From contig NZ_FQXA01000008.1 of NCBI RefSeq assembly GCF_900129835.1, positions 116,598 through 180,597 on the forward strand: 64,000 nt of DNA, written 5' to 3'. The DNA is from Stutzerimonas xanthomarina DSM 18231 (GTDB lineage Bacteria; Pseudomonadota; Gammaproteobacteria; Pseudomonadales; Pseudomonadaceae). Position 1 is the first letter of the stretch. Each line of letters begins with the position of its first letter. The notes under the pieces were generated by a model, which saw only the letters and a list, made by a program, of their open reading frames with translations, was not told the DNA's origin and searched no databases. The position numbers were made by a program, and so were the translations under genes. Shown here piece after piece: positions 27,527-37,635 of this stretch.

Positions 27527-28942
27527 GTGATCAAAAAGCTGCTGATCGCCAATCGCGGTGAAATTGCCGTCCGCATCGTGCGGGCGTGTGCCGAAATGGG
27601 CGTGCGCTCGGTAGCGGTTTTTGCCGAACCTGACCGCCACGCCCTGCACGTCAAGCGCGCCGATGAAGCGTATTTCATTGGTGAAGACCCGCTGGCGGGG
27701 TACCTGAACCCACGCAAGCTGGTGAACCTTGCCGTGGAGACCGGTTGCGATGCCCTGCATCCCGGCTATGGTTTCCTCTCCGAGAACGCCGAGCTGGCAG
27801 AAATCTGCGCCGAGCGCGGTATCCGCTTTGTCGGCCCCAGCGCCGAAGTGATTCGCCGTATGGGTGACAAGACCGAAGCACGGCGCAGCATGATCAAGGC
27901 CGGCGTGCCGGTCACACCCGGTACTGAAGGCAACGTGGCGGATGTCGAGCAGGCGCTGGCGGCGGCGGACGGCATTGGCTATCCGGTGATGCTCAAGGCG
28001 ACCTCCGGCGGTGGTGGCCGCGGTATCCGCCGCTGCAACTCGCGTGAAGAGCTGGAACAGGCCTACCCGCGAGTGATCTCCGAGGCGACCAAGGCGTTCG
28101 GTTCCGCCGACGTGTTCCTGGAAAAGTGCATCGTCGAACCGAAGCACATCGAGGCCCAGATTCTCGCCGACTCCTTTGGCAACACCGTACATCTGTTCGA
28201 GCGCGACTGTTCGATCCAGCGCCGTAACCAGAAACTCATCGAGATCGCCCCCAGCCCGCAGCTCACCCCGGAACAGCGCGCCTATATCGGCGACCTGGCG
28301 GTGCGTGCGGCCAAGGCGGTGGGTTACGAGAACGCCGGCACCGTGGAGTTCCTGCTCGCCGAGGGTGAGGTGTACTTCATGGAAATGAACACCCGCGTGC
28401 AGGTGGAGCACACCATCACCGAGGAAATCACCGGTATCGACATCGTCCGCGAGCAGATCCGTATCGCCTCCGGCCTGCCGTTGTCGGTCAAGCAGGAGGA
28501 CATCCAGTACCGCGGTTTCGCGCTGCAGTTCCGCATCAACGCCGAGGAACCACGCAACAACTTCCTGCCCTGCTTCGGCAAGATCACGCGTTACTACGCA
28601 CCTGGCGGTCCCGGCGTGCGTACCGACACGGCGATCTACACCGGCTACACCATCCCGCCTTATTACGACTCCATGTGCCTGAAGCTGATTGTCTGGGCGC
28701 TGACCTGGGAGGAGGCGCTGGCCCGCGGCTCGCGGGCGCTGGACGACATGCGCGTACAGGGCGTGAAAACCACGGCCACCTATTACCAGAAGATTCTCGA
28801 CAATCCGGATTTCCGCAGCGGGCAATTCAACACCAGCTTCGTCGATAACCATCCGGAACTGCTGAATTACTCGATCAAACGCAAGCCGGGCGAACTGGCC
28901 CTGGCCATCGCTGCCGCTATCGCCGCCCACGCAGGACTGTGA
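27527..28942 (+). CDS. pycA: Pyruvate carboxylase subunit A (biotin carboxylase)
   Basis: A 471-residue ATP-grasp biotin carboxylase that charges biotin on PycB with CO2. Present: IKKLLIANRGEIAVRIVRACAEMG, HPGYGFLSENAE, the glycine loop ATSGGGGRGIR, and the catalytic EMNTRVQVEHTITEEITGIDIV. GTG 27527 has GAGGGA upstream and gives the family N-terminus. It forms a two-gene operon with pycB, 10 bp apart. The partner identifies it as a pyruvate carboxylase subunit rather than the acetyl-CoA carboxylase AccC it resembles. Confidence 0.93.
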   Translation: MIKKLLIANRGEIAVRIVRACAEMGVRSVAVFAEPDRHALHVKRADEAYFIGEDPLAGYLNPRKLVNLAVETGCDALHPGYGFLSENAELAEICAERGIRFVGPSAEVIRRMGDKTEARRSMIKAGVPVTPGTEGNVADVEQALAAADGIGYPVMLKATSGGGGRGIRRCNSREELEQAYPRVISEATKAFGSADVFLEKCIVEPKHIEAQILADSFGNTVHLFERDCSIQRRNQKLIEIAPSPQLTPEQRAYIGDLAVRAAKAVGYENAGTVEFLLAEGEVYFMEMNTRVQVEHTITEEITGIDIVREQIRIASGLPLSVKQEDIQYRGFALQFRINAEEPRNNFLPCFGKITRYYAPGGPGVRTDTAIYTGYTIPPYYDSMCLKLIVWALTWEEALARGSRALDDMRVQGVKTTATYYQKILDNPDFRSGQFNTSFVDNHPELLNYSIKRKPGELALAIAAAIAAHAGL

Positions 28943-28952
28943 GGAACGAACC

Positions 28953-30770
28953 ATGACTGCTCAAAAGAAGATTACCGTTACCGACACTATCCTGCGCGAC
29001 GCTCACCAGTCCCTGCTGGCCACCCGCATGCGCACCGAGGACATGCTGCCGATTTGCGACAAGCTCGACCGCGTCGGCTACTGGTCGCTGGAAGTCTGGG
29101 GCGGCGCCACATTCGATGCCTGCGTGCGCTTCCTCAAGGAAGACCCGTGGGAACGCCTGCGCCAGCTCAAGGCGGCGCTGCCGAACACGCGGCTGCAGAT
29201 GCTGTTACGTGGGCAGAACCTGCTGGGTTACCGCCACTATGCCGATGACGTGGTCGAGGCCTTCTGTGCCAAGGCGGCGGAAAATGGCATCGACGTGTTC
29301 CGCATCTTCGATGCGATGAACGACGTGCGGAACCTGGAAACCGCGATCAAGGCCGTGAAGAAGACCGGCAAGCACGCCCAGGGCACCATTGCCTACACCA
29401 CCAGCCCGGTGCACACCGTCGAACTCTTCGTCGAGCAGGCCAAGACCATGCGCGACATGGGCGTCGACTCCATCGCGATCAAGGACATGGCCGGCCTGCT
29501 CACGCCGTTCGCCACCGGCGATCTGGTCCGGGCGCTGAAGGTCGAGGTCGACCTGCCAGTGTTCATCCACTCCCACGACACGGCTGGCGTCGCCAGCATG
29601 TGCCAGCTGAAAGCCATCGAGAACGGCGCCGACCACATCGATACCGCCATTTCCTCCATGGCCTGGGGCACCAGCCATCCGGGCACCGAGTCGATGGTCG
29701 CCGCGCTGCGTGGCACGCCCTACGACACGGGTCTGGATCTGGAACTGCTACAGGAAATCGGCCTGTACTTCTACGCGGTGCGCAAGAAGTACCACCAATT
29801 CGAGAGCGACTTCACCGGCGTCGACACCCGTGTGCAGGTCAATCAGGTACCGGGCGGGATGATTTCCAATTTGGCTAACCAGCTAAAGGAGCAAGGCGCG
29901 CTCAACCGCATGGATGAGGTCCTGGCCGAGATCCCGCGCGTGCGCAAGGACCTCGGCTACCCGCCGCTGGTGACCCCGACTTCGCAGATTGTCGGCACCC
30001 AGGCGTTCTTCAACGTGCTCGCCGGCGAACGCTACAAGACCATTACCAACGAGGTGAAGCTCTACCTGCAGGGCCGCTACGGCAAGGCGCCGGGCACTAT
30101 CGATGCCAAGCTGCAACGCCAGGCGATCGGTGGTGAAGAGATCATCGAGGTCCGCCCGGCGGACCTGATCAAGCCGGAGCTGGACAAGCTGCGCCAGGAA
30201 GTCGGTGCGCTGGCCAAGTCCGAAGAAGACGTGCTGACCTACGCCATGTTCCCGGACATCGGCCGCAAATTCCTTGAAGAGCGCGAAGCCGGCACGCTGC
30301 AACCGGAAGTGCTGCTGCCGATCCCGGATGGCAGCGCGGTGGGCGTCGCCAGTGGCGAAGGGGTGCCGACCGAGTTTGTCATCGACGTGCACGGCGAGAC
30401 CTATCGCGTCGACATCACCGGTGTTGGCGTCAAGGGCGAGGGCAAGCGGCACTTCTTCCTCTCCATCGACGGCATGCCGGAAGAAGTGGTGTTCGAGCCG
30501 CTGAACAACTTCGTCGGCGGCGGCAGCGCCGGGCAGCGCAAACAGGCCAGTGCGCCGGGCGATGTGAGCACCAGCATGCCCGGCAACGTGGTCGATGTGC
30601 TGGTCAAGGAAGGCGATACGGTCAGGGCCGGGCAGCCGGTGCTGATCAGTGAAGCGATGAAGATGGAGACCGAAATCCAGGCGCCTCTCGCCGGCACGGT
30701 GAAGGCGGTGCATGTGGCTAAAGGCGACCGGGTGACGCCTGGCGATCTTCTGATCGAGATTGAAGCCTGA
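28953..30770 (+). CDS. pycB: Pyruvate carboxylase subunit B (carboxyltransferase and biotin carrier; oadA-like)
   Basis: A 605-residue protein. The carboxyltransferase domain (about 5-270) has DTILRDAHQSLLATRMRTEDM and IKDMAGLLTP. A conserved PYC-OADA region follows, then a biotinyl domain at the C-terminus with the biotin lysine in SEAMKME (about residue 571). The same family serves oxaloacetate decarboxylase alpha (oadA), but no oadB/oadG lie nearby and the biotin carboxylase is adjacent, so anaplerotic pyruvate carboxylase is the likely role. A strong terminator follows. Confidence 0.93.
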   Translation: MTAQKKITVTDTILRDAHQSLLATRMRTEDMLPICDKLDRVGYWSLEVWGGATFDACVRFLKEDPWERLRQLKAALPNTRLQMLLRGQNLLGYRHYADDVVEAFCAKAAENGIDVFRIFDAMNDVRNLETAIKAVKKTGKHAQGTIAYTTSPVHTVELFVEQAKTMRDMGVDSIAIKDMAGLLTPFATGDLVRALKVEVDLPVFIHSHDTAGVASMCQLKAIENGADHIDTAISSMAWGTSHPGTESMVAALRGTPYDTGLDLELLQEIGLYFYAVRKKYHQFESDFTGVDTRVQVNQVPGGMISNLANQLKEQGALNRMDEVLAEIPRVRKDLGYPPLVTPTSQIVGTQAFFNVLAGERYKTITNEVKLYLQGRYGKAPGTIDAKLQRQAIGGEEIIEVRPADLIKPELDKLRQEVGALAKSEEDVLTYAMFPDIGRKFLEEREAGTLQPEVLLPIPDGSAVGVASGEGVPTEFVIDVHGETYRVDITGVGVKGEGKRHFFLSIDGMPEEVVFEPLNNFVGGGSAGQRKQASAPGDVSTSMPGNVVDVLVKEGDTVRAGQPVLISEAMKMETEIQAPLAGTVKAVHVAKGDRVTPGDLLIEIEA

Positions 30771-30782
30771 CTGTTGTCCCTT

Positions 30783-30805
30783 GGGAGCCGAAAGGCTCCC
30801 TTTTT
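30783..30805 (+). terminator. Intrinsic terminator of pycAB
   Basis: A 7-bp GC-rich stem GGGAGCC/GGCTCCC with a GAAA tetraloop followed directly by TTTTT. Confidence 0.92.
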
Positions 30806-30995
30806 ATGCGTGCCGCCGCGGCTCACGCAACCGAGTCGATTGGAAAGACTACCGGGCAAAAGGAGGCCGAATGACAGACCTGACCGGAATCCGACTCGCT
30901 GCGAAGTGGCCAGACAGCCTTACGCTGAGCGCGCTTGTGTGATGCGATCGGAGCCTGAGGCGTCCATCCAGCAGACCTGGTTGGAGCCGCACGAT

Positions 30996-31904
30996 ATGCA
31001 AGCGCTGCTTGAAGAAATCCTCGATGAAGTTCGCCCGCTGTTGGGGCAGGGCAAGGTAGCCGATTACATTCCTGCGCTTGCAGGCGTGCCGGCTGATCAG
31101 CTGGGTATCGCTGTGTATAGCGCCGACGGTGAGCTCTACTACGCAGGCGATGCGAAAACGCCATTTTCGATCCAGAGCATTTCCAAGGTGTTCAGCCTGG
31201 TCCAGGCGATCCAGCATAGCGGCGAGTCGCTGTGGGAGCGGCTGGGCCATGAGCCGTCCGGTCAGCCGTTCAACTCGCTGGTGCAGCTGGAGTTCGAGCG
31301 CGGCCGGCCGCGCAACCCCTTCATCAATGCCGGCGCGCTGGTGATCTGCGACATCAACCAGTCGCGCTTTGCCGTGCCAGCCCTGTCCATGCGCGATTTC
31401 GTTCGACATCTGTCGGGTAACCCACTGATCGTGTCCGACTCGGTGGTGGCCGATTCGGAGTATCAGCACCGTGCGCGGAACGCCGCGATGGCGTATCTGA
31501 TGCAGGCGTTCGGTAACTTCCACAATGATGTCGAGGCGGTGTTGCGCAGCTATTTTCATCACTGTGCGCTACGCATGAACTGCATCGATCTGGCCCGTGC
31601 GTTCGGTTTCCTCGCGCGGGACGGGGCCTGTCTGAACGGAGGTGAGCCCGTGCTGAGCCCGCGCCAGGCCAAACAGGTCAATGCCATCATGGCCACCAGC
31701 GGGCTCTACGACGAGGCGGGCAACTTTGCCTATCGTGTCGGCCTGCCTGGAAAAAGCGGTGTCGGCGGCGGCATCGTAGCCGTGGTGCCGGGGCGTTTCA
31801 CGGTTTGCGTCTGGTCGCCTGAACTCAACCAGGCGGGCAATTCACTGATCGGTATGGCGGCACTGGAAAAGCTTTCGCAGCGCATTGGCTGGTCCATCTT
31901 TTGA
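30996..31904 (+). CDS. glsA: Glutaminase
   Basis: A 302-residue serine-dependent glutaminase hydrolysing glutamine to glutamate and ammonia. The catalytic Ser-x-x-Lys motif lies in [17 protein letters not shown], and [25 protein letters not shown] and [14 protein letters not shown] are typical. The start ATG 30996 ([17 protein letters not shown]) matches the family length; the open frame extends about 74 codons upstream as non-homologous sequence. Confidence 0.93.
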   Translation: MQALLEEILDEVRPLLGQGKVADYIPALAGVPADQLGIAVYSADGELYYAGDAKTPFSIQSISKVFSLVQAIQHSGESLWERLGHEPSGQPFNSLVQLEFERGRPRNPFINAGALVICDINQSRFAVPALSMRDFVRHLSGNPLIVSDSVVADSEYQHRARNAAMAYLMQAFGNFHNDVEAVLRSYFHHCALRMNCIDLARAFGFLARDGACLNGGEPVLSPRQAKQVNAIMATSGLYDEAGNFAYRVGLPGKSGVGGGIVAVVPGRFTVCVWSPELNQAGNSLIGMAALEKLSQRIGWSIF

Positions 31905-32032
31905 AGCCACCGCTAAAGGTTCATCACGTCGGGGTAAGCGCCGACGTTCGGCCGCGGCCTGTCACATCTGTGCAGTGTCCGGCCACACGCGTGCAATTTC
32001 GTAGCTAACCAAACCATAAGAGAGATCGTGTT

Positions 32033-32728
32033 ATGAGTCTCGAAGACAAGTCACTCGAATCAGCGCAGGAGGCGCTCGACCACCTGATCGCGGGGGTCAT
32101 TCGGTTCCGCGAAGACATCTACCCGGAGCAGCGTGAGCTGTTCAGCAAACTGGCCCACGAACAGACGCCGCGAGCAATGTTCATTACCTGTGCCGATTCA
32201 CGCATTCTGCCGGAGCTGATCACCCAGAGTTCGCCAGGCGACCTGTTCGTGACCCGTAATGTCGGCAATATCGTGCCGCCCTACGGCATCATGAACGGCG
32301 GCGTGTCGACCGCCATCGAGTTCGCGGTGATGGCGCTTGGTGTGCATCACATCATCGTCTGCGGGCATTCCGATTGCGGCGCGATGAAAGCGGTGCTGGA
32401 TCCGAAGAGCCTCGACGGCATGCCGACCGTACGCAGCTGGCTGCGTCACGCCGAAGTGGCCAGGACGGTGGTGGAGGAAAACTGCGGCTGCGCCGATCAC
32501 AACACGCTGGGCGTGCTGACCGAAGAGAACGTGCTGGCCCAGCTCGATCACCTGCGCACGCACCCCTCAGTCGCGGCGCGGCTAGCCAGCGGGCAGCTGT
32601 TCATTCACGGCTGGGTCTACAACATCGGCACCAGCGAAATCCGCGCCTACGATGCGGCCAAGGGCGAGTTCCGTCTGATCGGCGACGGCCCGCTGCCAAT
32701 GGCTACACCGAAGTCGCGCTACGTGTGA
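32033..32728 (+). CDS. Beta-class carbonic anhydrase
   Basis: A 231-residue enzyme interconverting CO2 and bicarbonate. Zinc ligands read Cys53 (in CADSR, with the Asp55/Arg57 dyad), His112 and Cys115 (in CGHSDCGAM). RNVGNIVPPYG and VFNIGTSEI-type sequence (here VYNIGTSEI) are typical. ATG 32033 has AAGAGAGA upstream. It would supply bicarbonate to the pyruvate carboxylase a little upstream, which is suggestive only. It converges with the next gene, 22 bp away. Confidence 0.93.
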   Translation: MSLEDKSLESAQEALDHLIAGVIRFREDIYPEQRELFSKLAHEQTPRAMFITCADSRILPELITQSSPGDLFVTRNVGNIVPPYGIMNGGVSTAIEFAVMALGVHHIIVCGHSDCGAMKAVLDPKSLDGMPTVRSWLRHAEVARTVVEENCGCADHNTLGVLTEENVLAQLDHLRTHPSVAARLASGQLFIHGWVYNIGTSEIRAYDAAKGEFRLIGDGPLPMATPKSRYV

Positions 32729-32750
32729 TCGTTGCCGCGAGCCGATGCTG

Positions 32751-33539
32751 TCACGGTGCCTTGCGGTCACGGATCAGGTAGCAAAGGTCGGGGGTTTTGC
32801 TGCAGCCTGCGTAGCCCTCGCCGATCACTTCATTGAGTGCGCGTTGCAAACGCTCGACGGCTTCGTCGGGCGTGTCTTTGTGCAGCGCCAGGTATAGATC
32901 TTCAGCGCGAAGATTCAGCACCGGCTTGATGCCTTCTGCTCCGTGCTCCCTGACGTGGTAACGCCAGACCGGATCGGCCGTTGCCCATAGATCCAAGCGG
33001 CCGCTGAGCAGTTTGCGCAGGTTTTCCTCTTCGCTGAGGCTATCAGTCGGTCGTAGGCCTTGGCTCTCCAGATATTGGCTGACACCGCTGCTTTTCTGCA
33101 CACCGATCTGGAGCCCCTTGGCCTGCATCAGCGTGCGCAGGTCGACGCGCGTGTCCGCTGCCGCGAGCAGCACGCTTTCGTATCGGGCCAGAGGGCCAAC
33201 CCACTTGAATTGCCCTTCGTTCTGCACGGTGCGGGTGACGGAGAACAGGCCATGGCCGGCATCCGCGAGGGTCTGGCTGTAGATGCGGTCCCAGGGCGAG
33301 CGCAGCGTCAGGCTGTAATCAATGCCGGCGCGTTTGAATATTTCCCGCACGGTGTCGGTGGCGATGCCCAGAACCTCGTCTCCACGAGCGAAATTTTTGT
33401 GGTTGGGCCCCATGTTGAATGGTGGGAAATTGTCGGTCTGCAGGATGATCTGGTAGTTCTTCGGCAGCTCCGCACGGGCTGCGCCTGAGAGAACGAGCAG
33501 AACACTGAACGATAGGAAGGCTATACGGGACATGCCCAT
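32751..33539 (-). CDS. Periplasmic substrate-binding protein, PBPb (amino-acid type)
   Basis: A 262-residue protein with a signal peptide (MGMSRIAFLSFSVLLVLSGAARA) and an SBP_bac_3-like mature part (LQTDNFPPFNMG, RGDEVLGIATDTVREIFKRAGIDYSL, GVQKSSGVSQYLE). No permease or ATPase genes are adjacent. Many such solitary Pseudomonas proteins are of unknown ligand. The start at 33539 is backed by GAGGA about 10 nt upstream; a second Met follows two codons later. Confidence 0.8.
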   Translation of the reverse strand: MGMSRIAFLSFSVLLVLSGAARAELPKNYQIILQTDNFPPFNMGPNHKNFARGDEVLGIATDTVREIFKRAGIDYSLTLRSPWDRIYSQTLADAGHGLFSVTRTVQNEGQFKWVGPLARYESVLLAAADTRVDLRTLMQAKGLQIGVQKSSGVSQYLESQGLRPTDSLSEEENLRKLLSGRLDLWATADPVWRYHVREHGAEGIKPVLNLRAEDLYLALHKDTPDEAVERLQRALNEVIGEGYAGCSKTPDLCYLIRDRKAP

Positions 33540-33700
33540 GGTGTCGGTATCCTCGATGCTGTTTTTATTGTTGGCAAGCGGGAGGGTAGTCCCCGAAGTG
33601 TCGAGGTGCCAGTACGCAGTCGGCATGGCGTGCACCGTCACACGTTCGGTTGGAGGCAAGGCTGGTAGCGAACTGAAGATGACCGCGAGCAGCAACGCAA

Positions 33701-33727
33701 CCTAGTGTCGAGGCCTTTGGCACTAGG
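33701..33727. repeat. Inverted repeat downstream of the thioesterase gene
   Basis: CCTAGTG (33701-33707) and CACTAGG (33721-33727) are complementary across a 13-nt loop. It could be a weak terminator for the gene at 33796-34248. There is no T tract. Confidence 0.35.
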
Positions 33728-33795
33728 CGCGCTGGAGGAACTGAGTGCGCGAACCTGAGGTTCAGCGCACCGAAGCAGAGCGGTGAGCGGCTGGG

Positions 33796-34248
33796 TTACT
33801 TATGCAGCACAAACTGACCGGTGAAACGCACCGCGTCACGGCCATCGGCGGCGAGAATGCGGCTGTGAAGCGTCAGACGCGAGCGGCCACGGCGGCGGTA
33901 GATGGTCTCGAAACGTTCCCAGGCCCCCTCGTCCGGCGCCGAGCAGATGGCCGTAGCGTCATCGACTACTGGAAGCGGATAGTCAATCTGCCCTTCCTGG
34001 ATCACGATATGACCGTCGTCGATGCCGGCTTCGCGCAGGCGCAGATGCAGCCACCCCCAGCCCGCCAGCACCGAAGCGCAGTACAGGCTGCCACCGAACA
34101 TGCTGCTCTTGTGGTTGATGTTCGCTTGCAACGGGACCTTCAAGCGCAGCTCATGATTTTCCCAATGCTCGACACGCAAGCCCATTGCTCGGGTCAGCGG
34201 GATGTCGTGGTGCAGGATGGCTTCCAGGTAGCGGCTATCACGGCTCAT
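33796..34248 (-). CDS. YiiD C-terminal-type thioesterase domain protein
   Basis: A 150-residue protein with a predicted hot-dog fold (NINHKSSMFGGSLYCASVLAGWGWLHLRL, HIVIQEGQIDYPLPV). It resembles the YiiD C-terminal putative thioesterase family. The substrate is unknown. Start ATG 34248 was chosen; an upstream extension of 21 codons lacks family character. Confidence 0.78.
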   Translation of the reverse strand: MSRDSRYLEAILHHDIPLTRAMGLRVEHWENHELRLKVPLQANINHKSSMFGGSLYCASVLAGWGWLHLRLREAGIDDGHIVIQEGQIDYPLPVVDDATAICSAPDEGAWERFETIYRRRGRSRLTLHSRILAADGRDAVRFTGQFVLHK

Positions 34249-34377
34249 GCCGGGCGGATTCCTAAAACGTTTGCGGATACAGGCAGACGTCAAGCATGAC
34301 TGCTGAGTCACGATATTGCCAGTTTCCGAAATGCTTTTTAGCGCCCCGATAAAGGCTTCTGGATGCGCGGCGCCTGT

Positions 34378-34782
34378 TCAGCGAGCCGGTTGTTTCTGCT
34401 GGTACGCGCAATAGCCGGGCCGTGGGCCGACATGCGGATGGTTGCGGCAGGTGTCCGGGCGCTTGGCGTAGACCGTGCACAAGCGTGTCTTGCGATCGAG
34501 GAAGAGGCAATCGCCGTTGGCCAGGCGGGTCAGGGTGAAGATGCCGTGCTTCTGATTGAAGTGCTCGACGATGCCGGCTTTGCTCAAGCGCTTGGCAACA
34601 TTCTTAGGTGGTTCGTCACGCTCGAAAGCGTCGACCAGCTCCAGGCGAATCAGGTCGTCGAAACGCACTTCGACGGGCAGCGTGCAGCAGGTCGCTTGGC
34701 AATCGCGGCACAGCCCGTTGCTGTATCGAGCCCAGGTCTCCAGGCGGTCGGGGTCGGCTGAAGCGATTATGCGTGTCTTCAC
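34378..34782 (-). CDS. YkgJ-type cysteine-cluster protein
   Basis: A 134-residue protein with several Cys: GLCRDCQATCCTLP near the start, then GDCLFLD, RLCTVY, PDTCRNHPHVG and a final YCAY. This matches the YkgJ zinc/iron-chelating-cluster family, of unknown function. It starts with GTG at 34780-34782. The divergent region to glgP (34783-34985) has no clear element. Confidence 0.82.
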   Translation of the reverse strand: MKTRIIASADPDRLETWARYSNGLCRDCQATCCTLPVEVRFDDLIRLELVDAFERDEPPKNVAKRLSKAGIVEHFNQKHGIFTLTRLANGDCLFLDRKTRLCTVYAKRPDTCRNHPHVGPRPGYCAYQQKQPAR

Positions 34783-34985
34783 GAGGGCGGTATCGGTAAT
34801 GGCGGCGCGCGATCATAACGACACGGCGCGGAATTTCCAGCGAATCCGACGAGTCGAACGCCGGACAGACGGTCACGCAAACTCAGACGAAACCTGCAAA
34901 CCTGTTTGCATTGCCATTTACAGCGGTGGCCCGGCGCCGCCATGAACCCCTCATTTTCCTATTCTCAGCGCCACGAGGTCTGTCC

Positions 34986-37445
34986 ATGACGCAAGAAACG
35001 ACCGCTCCCAACGCCGATAAGGTCACTGCTTTTCGTGAAAACGTGATCAGCAAGCTGACCTACTCGATCGGCAAGGACCCCGAGCATGCCTCCGACCATG
35101 ACTGGTTCGAGGCGGTGGCGCTGGCCACCCGTGACCGCATGATCGACCAGTGGATGGATCGTACCCGGCAGGGCTATCGCGAAGGCAAGAAGCGGGTCTA
35201 TTACCTCTCGCTGGAATTTCTGATCGGCCGTCTGCTCACCGACAGCCTCAGCAACCTGGGCCTGCTCGATGTCGCGCGCGAGGCGCTGGCCGGCGTAGAT
35301 GTCGACTTCGACCACATTCGTGTGCTCGAGCCTGACGCCGCACTGGGTAATGGAGGCCTGGGGCGGCTGGCAGCCTGCTTCATGGAAAGCATGGCGACCC
35401 TCGGTGTGGCCGCGCACGGCTATGGCATCCGCTACGATCACGGCCTGTTCCGCCAGGCGATCGTCGATGGTTGGCAACACGAGCAGACCGAAACCTGGCT
35501 GAACTTCGGTAACCCCTGGGAATTCGAGCGCCCGGAAGTCAGCTACCTGATCGGCTTCGGCGGTAGCGTGGCAGCGATGCCATCGGACGGCAGCAGCTCC
35601 GATCAGCCCAAGCATTTCTGGCACTGGGCCGAAGGCGTACGTGCAATTGCCTACGACACGCCCGTGGTGGGTTGGCGTGGCGCCAGCGTCAATACGCTGC
35701 GCCTGTGGCGTGCGCGGGCCGAGGCGGATTTTCATCTAGAGCGCTTCAACGCCGGCGACCACATCGGGGCGGTTGCCGAGGAAGCGCGCGCTGAAAGTAT
35801 TTCCCGTGTGCTGTATCCCGCCGATAGCACCGAGGCGGGGCAGGAACTGCGCCTGCGGCAGGAGTATTTCTTCGTCGCCGCTTCGCTGCAGGATTTGATA
35901 CGGCGCCACCTGGACCAGCGCGGAACCTTGTTGAACCTGCCCGAGTTCGCTGCGATTCAGCTCAACGACACGCACCCCGCCATTGCGGTTGCCGAGTTGA
36001 TGCGCTTGCTGGTGGATGTGCACGACATTCCCTGGCGTAAGGCCTGGGAGCTGACCGTCGGTACGCTGTCTTATACCAACCACACGCTGCTGCCCGAGGC
36101 GCTGGAAACCTGGCCCGTAGGGCTGATGGAGCGTCTGTTGCCGCGGCACATGCAGATCATCTACCTGATCAATGCCCAGCACCTCGATGCCTTGCGTGAG
36201 CGCGGTATCCACGACGTAAACCTGCTGCGATCGGTCTCGCTGATCGAGGAAGGCCATGGCCGCCGCGTGCGCATGGGCAACCTCGCGTTTCTCGGTTCGC
36301 ACTGCGTCAACGGGGTGTCGGCACTGCACACCGGTCTGATGCGCGAGACGGTGTTTACGGATCTGCATTCGCTGTATCCCAAGCGGATCAGCAACAAGAC
36401 CAACGGCATCACCTTCCGCCGCTGGCTGTATCAGGCCAACCCCCAGCTGACCCGTTTGCTGGTCGATCACGTCGGTGAAGAGCTGCTTGATTCACCGGAG
36501 ACGCTACTGCGCCAGCTGGAGCCCTGCGCCGATCAGCCGGATTTTCGTGCCCGCTTCGCAGCCCAGCGCCTGGGCAACAAGCAATTGCTGGCGCGCATGA
36601 TTCAGGATCGGCTGGGGATCAGCGTCGATCCGAATGCGTTGTTCGATGTGCACGTCAAGCGCATCCACGAATACAAACGACAGTTGCTGAACCTGTTGCA
36701 TACCGTCGCGCTGTACCAGGCGATTCGCTCCGATCCGGGCGGCCATTGGGTACCGCGCGTGAAGATCTTTGCCGGCAAGGCGGCGGCCAGTTATCACACG
36801 GCCAAACTGATCATTAAGCTGACCAACGATATCGCGCGGACCATTAATGATGATCCGACGGTGCGTGGCTTGCTGAAGGTCGTGTTCCTGCCCAACTACA
36901 ACGTCAGCCTGGCCGAGCGCATCATCCCGGCCGCGGACCTGTCCGAGCAGATCTCTACCGCCGGACTCGAGGCGTCGGGAACCAGCAACATGAAATTCGC
37001 CCTCAATGGCGCGCTGACCATCGGCACGCTGGATGGCGCCAACGTCGAAATGTGCGAGCAGATCGGCGCCGAGCACATGTTCATCTTTGGAATGACTGCC
37101 GAAGAGGTCGAGGCGCGCAAACAGGCCAACGAGTACAACGCCGAAGCCACCATCATCGGTTCGCCGCGACTGAACGAAGTATTGATGGCAATCCGCAATG
37201 GAGCCTTCTCGGCTGAAGATCCGGGTCGCTATACCGCCTTGATCGACGGCCTGAAATGGCACGATACCTTCATGGTCTGTGCCGACTTCGAAGCCTATTG
37301 GCAGGCGCAGCTGGAAGTCGAGGCGTGCTGGCGCGATGCGGACAGCTGGTGGCGTTCAGCGGTGCTCAATACCGCACGCACCGGCTGGTTCTCCTCCGAT
37401 CGGACTATTCGCGAATACGCCGAGGAAATCTGGAAAGTGCTGTGA
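34986..37445 (+). CDS. glgP: Glycogen/maltodextrin phosphorylase
   Basis: An 819-residue GT35 phosphorylase releasing glucose 1-phosphate from alpha-glucans. Family blocks: YYLSLEFLIGRLL, DAALGNGGLGRLAACFMESMA, QLNDTHPAIAVAELMR, VKRIHEYKRQLLN and the PLP block EASGTSNMKFALNGALTIGTLDGANVEM, with Lys670 as the PLP lysine. Start ATG 34986 has GAGG 8 nt upstream and gives family length. No other glycogen genes are in the window. Confidence 0.96.
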   Translation: MTQETTAPNADKVTAFRENVISKLTYSIGKDPEHASDHDWFEAVALATRDRMIDQWMDRTRQGYREGKKRVYYLSLEFLIGRLLTDSLSNLGLLDVAREALAGVDVDFDHIRVLEPDAALGNGGLGRLAACFMESMATLGVAAHGYGIRYDHGLFRQAIVDGWQHEQTETWLNFGNPWEFERPEVSYLIGFGGSVAAMPSDGSSSDQPKHFWHWAEGVRAIAYDTPVVGWRGASVNTLRLWRARAEADFHLERFNAGDHIGAVAEEARAESISRVLYPADSTEAGQELRLRQEYFFVAASLQDLIRRHLDQRGTLLNLPEFAAIQLNDTHPAIAVAELMRLLVDVHDIPWRKAWELTVGTLSYTNHTLLPEALETWPVGLMERLLPRHMQIIYLINAQHLDALRERGIHDVNLLRSVSLIEEGHGRRVRMGNLAFLGSHCVNGVSALHTGLMRETVFTDLHSLYPKRISNKTNGITFRRWLYQANPQLTRLLVDHVGEELLDSPETLLRQLEPCADQPDFRARFAAQRLGNKQLLARMIQDRLGISVDPNALFDVHVKRIHEYKRQLLNLLHTVALYQAIRSDPGGHWVPRVKIFAGKAAASYHTAKLIIKLTNDIARTINDDPTVRGLLKVVFLPNYNVSLAERIIPAADLSEQISTAGLEASGTSNMKFALNGALTIGTLDGANVEMCEQIGAEHMFIFGMTAEEVEARKQANEYNAEATIIGSPRLNEVLMAIRNGAFSAEDPGRYTALIDGLKWHDTFMVCADFEAYWQAQLEVEACWRDADSWWRSAVLNTARTGWFSSDRTIREYAEEIWKVL

Positions 37446-37635
37446 CGGGGAATGGGTGGCTGATCAGACCGTTGTCTGTTTGGCACAAAAGCGGTTCTGG
37501 GATGTTGGAGGCGGAAGCTTGCAGGCCCTTTACCGCTCCGCTGAACTCTGCACACCGTCGGCAGGTCTGAGGGGGGTTAGTTTCCCCCTGGCCTGCTAAA
37601 CTGCGCGGGCTTACCCATCCCTCCGGAGCCATTCC

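Noticed and set aside
30774..30995. Upstream extension of the glutaminase frame
   Set aside because: It overlaps the pycAB terminator and has no glutaminase homology; ATG 30996 gives the right length.
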